Origin: Actinomadura_C sp036008685
Lineage (GTDB): Bacteria > Actinomycetota > Actinomycetes > Streptosporangiales > Streptosporangiaceae
Assembly: GCA_036008685.1 (NCBI GenBank)
Contig: DASYNF010000194.1
Coordinates: 1 to 8,698 of the forward strand
Reading direction: 5' to 3'
Length of the DNA stretch: 8,698 nucleotides
Shown: positions 1 to 4,723 of the stretch, piece by piece
Layout of the letters: every line of letters starts with the position of its first letter
How positions within the stretch are numbered: the first letter of the stretch is position 1
Notes under the pieces: model-generated
Seen by the model: only the letters and a program-made list of their open reading frames with translations
The model's database searches: none
What the model was told of the DNA's origin: nothing
Made by a program: the position numbers and the translations under genes

Positions 1-100
1 GGAGCCTGATGTCTCCGGACCACCACCGGGGCGGGTCGCGATGATCCTTGTTTCCGGCCGGCCCCTTGCCCCGCCGGCCGCGCATGGCCACGATCTCTCC

Positions 101-976
101 ATGAGCGCTGCCACGCCCGGCCCGGCCGGCGAGGTCCCCAAGTCCGTGCTCCCGCGCGGGCTCCGGCTGCTCGACGCCTTCGGGCCCAGTGACGTGCACC
201 TGACGTTGTCGCAGCTGTCGGAGCGGACCGGACTGCCCAAGCCCACGGCCCACCGGCTGCTGGCGGAACTCGTCGCCTGGGGCGGGCTGGAACGGACGCC
301 GGCCGGCTACCGCCTCGGCATGCGGCTGTTCGTGCTCGGCCAGCGGGTGCCCCGCCCGCGCGGGCTGCGGGAGGCCGCGCTGCCCTATCTCGAGGACCTC
401 TACGAGGCCACCCACGAGAACATCCACCTGGCGGTGCCGGACGGGATCGACACCCTGTTCCTGGAGAAGGTCACCGGACGCAGGTCCACGCCGATCATGT
501 CCCGCGTCGGCGGACGTCTGCCGACCTACTGCACGGCCACGGGAAAGTTGTTCCTGGCCCTCAACCCGCCCGCCCACCTCGACCGGGTCGTGGAGGCGGG
601 GCTGGTCCGCCACACGCCCCACACGATCATCATGCCGGGACTGCTCCGGCGCGAACTCGCCCGTACGGTCGATCGCGGGTATGGGATCAACCGGGAGGAG
701 TCGGAGGCCGGGGTCTCGGCCGTGGCGGCCCCGGTGCTCGACGGCCGGCGCCAGGTCATCGCCGCCATCTCCATCACCGGACAGGCCGGCCGGCTGGATC
801 TCGACCGTCTCGCCCCGGCCCTACGGACGGCGGCGCGCGCCCTGTCCCGGGAGCTGGCGCGTCAGCCGTCACAGCGGGAGCCGGCGGCGTCCGAACCCGC
901 ACGGTGGGGACCGGCGGCACGAGAGTCCTCACCCGGGCCGCTCCACCCCCGCGGTGCTCAGCCCCCGGCGCTGTAG
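101..976 (+). CDS. IclR-family transcriptional regulator
   Basis: Cytoplasmic DNA-binding regulator of the IclR family, 291 aa from the ATG at 101. The N-terminal winged helix-turn-helix lies at about residues 15-75, with recognition segment LSERTGLPKPTAHRLLAEL (39-57) and wing GGLERTPAGYRLG. The C-terminal effector-binding domain (about 90-255) keeps the family landmarks CTATGKLFLAL (144-154) and the ESEAGVSAVAAPV signature (202-211 region). In this family a small organic acid or aromatic usually binds the C-terminal domain and changes operator binding; the ligand here cannot be read from sequence. An in-frame ATG at 41 would add 20 residues, but those codons have weaker G/C third-position bias, so 101 is preferred although neither start has a strong Shine-Dalgarno. 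Residues after about 255 form a Pro/Arg/Ala-rich tail, unusual in the family, and its last codons overlap the convergent oxidoreductase gene. The target is probably upstream, outside the window. Confidence 0.9.
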   Translation: MSAATPGPAGEVPKSVLPRGLRLLDAFGPSDVHLTLSQLSERTGLPKPTAHRLLAELVAWGGLERTPAGYRLGMRLFVLGQRVPRPRGLREAALPYLEDLYEATHENIHLAVPDGIDTLFLEKVTGRRSTPIMSRVGGRLPTYCTATGKLFLALNPPAHLDRVVEAGLVRHTPHTIIMPGLLRRELARTVDRGYGINREESEAGVSAVAAPVLDGRRQVIAAISITGQAGRLDLDRLAPALRTAARALSRELARQPSQREPAASEPARWGPAARESSPGPLHPRGAQPPAL

Positions 977-1356
977 ATGATCTCCTGGGGGGTGATCCTC
1001 ACGGTGATCCGGCGTTCCCCGGGCTGCCGGTAGGGGTAGACGTCCACGCCGAGATACTTCTCGGCGAGCCGGTCGATCACCGAGTCGGCGCCCTCGGTCT
1101 CGAGCCGTGCGGTGCCCGAGACGCTCACGTAGTGGAACGGGTCGTCCGGGTCCAGCACGCTCACGGCCGTCCGGGGGTCCCGGCGCAGGTGCCGCTCCTT
1201 GGCCCGGCCGATGGCGGTGTTGACGATGACCTCGTCGTCCTCGACGTCCACCCACACGACCGTGTTGTGCGGTGTGCCGTCGGGCCGGAGGGTCGTGATC
1301 CAGGCGTGGATCGGCCGCTGGAGCAGTTCCTTGGCGTTCTCGGACAGCTGTGCCAT
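958..1356 (-). CDS. PPOX-class (probably F420-dependent) oxidoreductase
   Basis: A 132-aa protein of the pyridoxamine-5'-phosphate-oxidase-like split-barrel fold, resembling the small actinobacterial F420-binding FDOR-B enzymes such as Rv1155. What is seen: the N-terminal strand pair ITTLRPDGTPHNTVVWVDVE (20-39), then INTAIGR-like strand and the cofactor phosphate-binding signature RAKERHLRRDPR (51-62), the core strands AVSVLDPDD and YVSVSGTARLE, and a C-terminal strand RITVRITPQEIIY. In this family these basic residues contact the F420 (or FMN) phosphate; the substrate is not predictable. The start at 1356 is chosen because AGGGGG lies 4 nt upstream; longer in-frame ATGs further upstream lack such a site and would add non-conserved sequence. 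The gene converges on the IclR gene with a 19-bp overlap and diverges from the ketopantoate-reductase-like gene. FMN use is the main alternative. Confidence 0.85.
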   Translation of the reverse strand: MAQLSENAKELLQRPIHAWITTLRPDGTPHNTVVWVDVEDDEVIVNTAIGRAKERHLRRDPRTAVSVLDPDDPFHYVSVSGTARLETEGADSVIDRLAEKYLGVDVYPYRQPGERRITVRITPQEIIYSAGG

Positions 1357-1361
1357 GACGC

Positions 1362-1367
1362 CCCCTG
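1362..1367 (-). promoter_or_regulatory. Ribosome binding site of the PPOX oxidoreductase gene
   Basis: On the minus strand, AGGGGG stands 4-5 nt before the ATG at 1356. It decides between this start and in-frame upstream ATGs near 1395-1398. No comparable purine stretch precedes those alternatives. Confidence 0.6.
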
Positions 1368-1526
1368 AAACGCAGTGGTCAGCCTGTTTCGCCATCATTA
1401 CATGACCGTGGGTTCTCGAGCGTGACCTCCGCGGCGCCATGAGCGGCCGGCGTGGTACGGACGGTCCGGGCGATCCGGCACAATGACGGCCGAAGGTCAT
1501 CAGATCGCCGGCGGATGCGGGGGGAC

Positions 1527-2510
1527 ATGGATCGACTGTGCGTGGTCGGAGCGGGCGCGATCGGCGGCTATGTCGGGACCCGGCTCGCCGCGGCGGGGTG
1601 CACCACCAGCGCGCTCGCCCGGGGAGGCACGCTCGCGGCGCTCCGCCGGCACGGCTGGCGGCTGCGCACCGCCGAGGGAGAGATCACCGCACCTGTGCGC
1701 GCCAGTGACGATCCGGCTGAGCTCGGTCCTCAGGACGTCGTCCTCATCGCCGTCAAGGCGCCGGCGCTGAGCGCCGTGGCCGCTCGCCTCGCGCCCCTGC
1801 TCGGTCCGGACACCGTGGTCGTGACGGCCATGAACGGCGTGCCCTGGTGGTTCTTCGACGGCTTCGGCGGCGAGCACGAGGGGCTCCGGCTGACCTCGGC
1901 CGACCCGGACGGTGTGGTGGCCAAGGCCGTGCCGACCCGGCGGGTGATCGGCTGTGTGGTGCACGCGGCCTGTAGCGTCCCCGAGCCCGGAGTCGTCCGG
2001 CACGGAGCCGGCCGGTCGTTCATCCTGGGGGAGCCGGACGGGACCGTCTCCGACCGGCTGACCGGGCTCACGGACCTGTTCGGCTCGGCCGGGCTCGACC
2101 CGACCGTCTCCACGGCCATCCGTACCGACATCTGGTACAAGCTCTGGGGCAACATGACGATGAACCCGGTGTCCGTGCTCACCGGGGCCACGACGGACCT
2201 GATGCTCGACGACGACCTCGTCGATGGGTTCTGCCGGTCGGTGATGACGGAGGCGGCCGCGATCGGAACGCGGATCGGCTGCCCGATCGAGCAGAGCCCG
2301 GCCGACCGCAACGCGATCACCCGCCGGCTCGGAGCCATGCGCACCTCGATGCTGCAGGACGCCGAGGCCGGCAAGTCGCTGGAGATCGACGCGATCCTGA
2401 GCTCCGTACGGGAGATCGGCCAGGCGATCGGCGAGCCGACGCCGCAGATCGACGCGCTTCTCGGGCTCACCCGCCTCAACGCCAGGGTCCGCGGCCTCTA
2501 CCCCTGGTAG
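1527..2510 (+). CDS. Ketopantoate reductase (ApbA/PanE) family NADPH-dependent oxidoreductase
   Basis: A 327-aa cytoplasmic reductase of the 2-dehydropantoate 2-reductase family. The protein opens with a Rossmann nucleotide-binding strand and the glycine motif GAGAIGG (8-14), followed by ARGGTLAALR, where this family contacts the NADP phosphate. Strand VVLIAVKAP (71-79) and the NG of AMNGVPWWFF (101-110) complete the cofactor half. In the C-terminal helical domain, K205 in WYKLWGNMTMNP and E286 in SLEIDAI match in context the catalytic Lys and Glu known from E. coli PanE (K176, E256); N209 is also kept. The true PanE reaction is ketopantoate to pantoate for CoA synthesis. The gene is not beside panB/panC, and the NGVPWW stretch differs from E. 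coli PanE, so a paralogue acting on another 2-oxo acid is plausible. The start at 1527 puts the Rossmann motif at the usual distance and follows a GGGGGGA run; ATG 1515 is possible. Confidence 0.85.
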   Translation: MDRLCVVGAGAIGGYVGTRLAAAGCTTSALARGGTLAALRRHGWRLRTAEGEITAPVRASDDPAELGPQDVVLIAVKAPALSAVAARLAPLLGPDTVVVTAMNGVPWWFFDGFGGEHEGLRLTSADPDGVVAKAVPTRRVIGCVVHAACSVPEPGVVRHGAGRSFILGEPDGTVSDRLTGLTDLFGSAGLDPTVSTAIRTDIWYKLWGNMTMNPVSVLTGATTDLMLDDDLVDGFCRSVMTEAAAIGTRIGCPIEQSPADRNAITRRLGAMRTSMLQDAEAGKSLEIDAILSSVREIGQAIGEPTPQIDALLGLTRLNARVRGLYPW

Positions 2511-2595
2511 GGCGGGTCGAAGCGCTGCAGCAGCCAGGGACCTCGTGGCGATGCGTCGGCCGATCCTGGGCGGCGGTGATCTGTGCCGGTCGATT

Positions 2596-2631
2596 TCGAC
2601 ATCGCGCCGTCCGTTGCCATACGGTCGGCCC
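2596..2631 (+). promoter_or_regulatory. Putative leaderless promoter of the psuG-psuK operon
   Basis: TCGACA (2596-2601) matches the TTGACA -35 consensus at five of six bases. It is followed after 18 nt by TACGGT (2620-2625), a TAnnnT-type -10. Only 6 nt separate the -10 from the psuG ATG at 2632, so transcription would begin at or next to the start codon. The absence of a Shine-Dalgarno before 2632 agrees with leaderless translation, which is common in actinobacteria. This is inferred from sequence alone. Confidence 0.4.
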
Positions 2632-3552
2632 ATGTCCGCGATATCTGACCTGCGGTTCTCCGTGGAGGTCCGTGAAGCCCTGTCGGGCGGCCTGCCCGTC
2701 GTGGCGCTCGAGTCCACGATCATCTCTCACGGCCTGCCACGTCCCCGCAACCTCGAGGTCGCGGGCGAGCTGGAACAGCTCGTACGGGACGCCGGCGCGG
2801 TGCCCGCGACGATCGCCGTGCTCGACGGCGCCGGGCACATCGGGCTGGACGAGAAGGCGCTCGATCGCGTCGCCTCCGACCCCGGCCTGCGCAAGCTCGG
2901 CTATCGCGACCTGCCGGCCGCGCTCGCCACCGGCGCGAGCGGCGCCACGACCGTGTCGGGCACCGCGGCCCTGGCGGCGCGGGCCGGCATCCGGGTGTTC
3001 GCCACGGGGGGCCTCGGCGGCGTGCACCGCGGGTGGGTGTCCAGCTGGGACGAGTCGGCCGACCTGGCCCTGCTGAGCCGTACCCGGATCACGGTGGTCT
3101 GCGCCGGTGTGAAGTCGATCCTCGACGTCCCGGCGACGCTTCAGCGGCTGGAGACGCTCAACGTGAGCGTGGCCGGCTACCGCACCGGCCTGTTCCCCGG
3201 CTTCTACCTGCACAGTTCCGGGGAGCCGGTGGACTGGACCCTGCGGACGCCGGAGGAGGTGGCCGACGTCATGCGCGCACAGGACGCGCTCGGCGGTCCG
3301 GACACGGCCCTCATCGTGGCCAATCCGGTGCCCGAGAGCGAGCAGCTGGACCCCGCTCTGCACGATCGCGTCCTCGCCGGGGCGCTCGAAGCCGCCGAGC
3401 GGGAGCAGGTCACCGGACAGGCGATCACGCCCTTCCTGCTGGACTATCTCGCGCGGCACACCGACGGCGCGTCACTCGAGGCCAACCTGGCGGCCGTCCG
3501 CGGCAACGTGCGCCTCGGTGCGGAGATCGCCACATGCTGGACGCGCGGCTGA
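2632..3552 (+). CDS. psuG: Pseudouridine-5'-phosphate glycosidase
   Basis: A 306-aa enzyme of the PsuG/IndA family. It reversibly cleaves the C-C glycosidic bond of pseudouridine 5'-phosphate to give uracil and ribose 5-phosphate; the E. coli enzyme needs a metal ion. The sequence carries the N-terminal signature ALESTIISHGLPRPRN (25-40), with E27 matching E. coli E31. K88 in LRKLGYRDLP corresponds to K93, and the glycine loop ATGGLGGVHRG is at 124-134. D144 in DESADL corresponds to the metal-linked D149, and K161 in CAGVKSILD to the Schiff-base lysine K166. The C-terminal TPFLLDYLARHT (266-277) and NVRLGAEIA are also typical. Length is close to the 312 aa of E. coli. The ATG at 2632 is used because the 29 in-frame residues upstream do not resemble the family. 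It overlaps the kinase gene by 19 bp, giving a pseudouridine catabolic pair. IndA-like roles in indigoidine clusters are less likely, because no indigoidine synthetase is nearby. Confidence 0.93.
   Translation: MSAISDLRFSVEVREALSGGLPVVALESTIISHGLPRPRNLEVAGELEQLVRDAGAVPATIAVLDGAGHIGLDEKALDRVASDPGLRKLGYRDLPAALATGASGATTVSGTAALAARAGIRVFATGGLGGVHRGWVSSWDESADLALLSRTRITVVCAGVKSILDVPATLQRLETLNVSVAGYRTGLFPGFYLHSSGEPVDWTLRTPEEVADVMRAQDALGGPDTALIVANPVPESEQLDPALHDRVLAGALEAAEREQVTGQAITPFLLDYLARHTDGASLEANLAAVRGNVRLGAEIATCWTRG
3522..3525 (+). promoter_or_regulatory. Ribosome binding site of the PfkB kinase gene inside psuG
   Basis: GGAG sits 8 nt before the ATG at 3534, within the psuG coding end. It supports the 19-bp overlapping start and translational coupling of the kinase to psuG. 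Confidence 0.55.
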
Positions 3553-4511
3553 GCGGACGAGGGCTTCTGGTCGTCGGTGACGTCGTCACCGACGTGCTCG
3601 CCCTGCACGGTCACAGTGGACCGGGCAAGGGCACGCACGGCGATGGGGCGCCGGCCGGGGAGACCGACACCCCGGCCCACATCACCCTCCGGCCCGGGGG
3701 ATCGGGCGCCAACACCGCCGCCTGGGCCGCCTCGCTCGGCACCGACGTACGGATGCTGGCCCGGGTCGGCCGGGACTCCGGATCCTGGCACCGTGCCTGC
3801 CTGGCGGACGCGGGCGTACGGCCGTGTCTGCGGATCGACCCCGAGCGGCCGACCGCGGTCATCGTCGTCATGGTCGACCCGGCCGGGGAGCGGACCATGG
3901 TGACCGACCGCGGCGCCGGTGCGTTCCTCGGGCCGGACGACTGGGACGACGCGCTGCTGGACGGCGTCGCCCACGTGCATGTCTCGGGCTACACGCTCTT
4001 CACCGAGACCGGCGCGCAGCTGGCCGGCCTGGTCATGAGCACAGCGCGGCGATGCGGCGTCACGATCAGCGTGGACCCTGCCTCGACCGGGTTCCTCCGG
4101 GCCTTCGGACCGCGTCGCTTCCTCGAGGCGACCGCGGGCGCGGGCACCGTGCTCCCGAACCGGGATGAGGCCCGGCTGCTGGCCGGCACCACCGATCCGG
4201 GTGCGGCCGCCGTCGAGCTGGCCGGGGTCTACGGACGCGCCGTGGTGAAGCTCGGACGTGAGGGCGCCGTCGCCGCGCGCCGGGGTGGGAAGCCCATGTG
4301 GGAGGCCGGCGCGCCGGTGCGGGCCATCGACTCCACCGGGGCCGGCGACGCCTTCGCCGCCGGCTTCCTCACCGCCTGCCTGGGCGGGGCCGGCGACCGC
4401 GAGGCGGTGGCGGCCGGCTGCCGTACGGGCGCGCGGGCGGTGTCCCGCATCGGCGGCCGGCCCGGCACCCCGCCGGCCGCCGGCGGAAGCGGTCCTTCGG
4501 CCGGCCGGTAG
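3534..4511 (+). CDS. psuK: PfkB-family carbohydrate kinase, probable pseudouridine kinase
   Basis: A 325-aa ribokinase/PfkB-family kinase. By its position directly behind and overlapping psuG it probably phosphorylates pseudouridine to pseudouridine 5'-phosphate with ATP, feeding the glycosidase. Visible motifs: N-terminal strand LLVVGDVVTDVL (11-22), the sugar-binding and first PfkB signature RPGGSGANTAAWAASLG (53-69), the central strand HVHVSGYTL (147-155), LPNRDEARLLAG (207-218), VVKLGREGAV (237-246), and the ATP/anion-hole signature AIDSTGAGDAFAAGF (264-278) with catalytic base D272. The loop at about 24-48 is Gly/Pro/His-rich, in the lid region that varies between PfkB enzymes. The C-terminal 15 or so residues are Gly/Pro/Ala-rich and probably disordered. 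The family assignment is secure; the substrate is inferred from the operon. Ribokinase or another nucleoside kinase is the alternative. No pseudouridine transporter gene is in the window. Confidence 0.8.
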   Translation: MLDARLSGRGLLVVGDVVTDVLALHGHSGPGKGTHGDGAPAGETDTPAHITLRPGGSGANTAAWAASLGTDVRMLARVGRDSGSWHRACLADAGVRPCLRIDPERPTAVIVVMVDPAGERTMVTDRGAGAFLGPDDWDDALLDGVAHVHVSGYTLFTETGAQLAGLVMSTARRCGVTISVDPASTGFLRAFGPRRFLEATAGAGTVLPNRDEARLLAGTTDPGAAAVELAGVYGRAVVKLGREGAVAARRGGKPMWEAGAPVRAIDSTGAGDAFAAGFLTACLGGAGDREAVAAGCRTGARAVSRIGGRPGTPPAAGGSGPSAGR

Positions 4512-4544
4512 GACGACACGATCATCGCGTCGTCCTACCGGCCG
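4502..4544. terminator. Perfect 16-bp inverted repeat at the end of the psuG-psuK operon
   Basis: CGGCCGGTAGGACGAC (4502-4517) is exactly complementary to 4529-4544. The 11-nt loop can add three more pairs (CGA/TCG) after one mismatch. The left arm includes the kinase stop codon TAG (4509-4511). There is no T-run, so this would be a T-tract-less hairpin terminator as often seen in actinomycetes. Perfect symmetry also allows use on both strands or as an mRNA 3'-end stabiliser. Confidence 0.6.
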
Positions 4545-4654
4545 ATGACGGCCAGGGTGGGCCGGTCGTGAACGAATGCGGCGATGGCGTCGTCTCATGG
4601 AGAAGAATCACGGACCGATCCGTATGCCGCGCCTCGCGGAGGTTGGAGGCCATG

Positions 4655-4723
4655 ATGCTCCGGGTGCACGACCGCGGACCTCGGACACACGGAATCCCCG
4701 TCCGCGTATCGACCCCGCGGTGA
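4655..4723 (+). CDS. Possible 22-codon leader peptide coupled to the downstream methyltransferase fusion
   Basis: A short ORF with a strong Shine-Dalgarno GGAGG (4645-4649) placed 5 nt before ATG 4655; an adjacent ATG at 4652 is in the same frame. The 22-residue product is basic (five Arg, two His) with three prolines and resembles nothing I recognise. Its TGA stop (4721-4723) overlaps, in the form GTGA, the GTG at 4720 that I take as the start of the large downstream gene, which has no Shine-Dalgarno of its own. This arrangement fits translational coupling or a regulatory leader peptide. It could also be a chance ORF, since a 22-codon frame has no statistical weight by itself; the ribosome site and the exact overlap are the arguments for it. 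Confidence 0.4.
   Translation: MLRVHDRGPRTHGIPVRVSTPR

Noticed and set aside
1357..1526. Promoters in the divergent spacer between the oxidoreductase and ketopantoate-reductase genes
   Set aside because: A divergent promoter pair must exist nearby, and TAATGA-like (minus) and CACAAT-like (plus) hexamers occur, but none has a convincing -35 partner.
2518..2535. Small palindromes AGCGCT and GCTGCAGC after the ketopantoate-reductase gene
   Set aside because: Too short and G/C-rich to stand out from background in this sequence; no T-run or larger stem was found there.
1500..2723. Minus-strand open frame of 407 codons opposite the ketopantoate-reductase gene
   Set aside because: It is Arg/Gly/His/Pro-rich with no recognisable motif, and exactly mirrors a well-supported gene; such antisense frames are expected at this GC content.
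2476..3459. Minus-strand frame of 327 codons opposite psuG
   Set aside because: Low-complexity composition and no family motif; psuG on the + strand has its catalytic residues.
3033..3533. Upstream extension of the kinase frame back into psuG
   Set aside because: It would lie wholly inside psuG and has no PfkB similarity; the kinase fold begins at the ATG at 3534, which has its own GGAG.
4576..4719. Longer start (ATG 4576, 4597 or 4624) for the methyltransferase fusion
   Set aside because: Third-position GC drops sharply in this stretch, no Shine-Dalgarno suits these ATGs, and the leader ORF with GGAGG occupies the same region in another frame.
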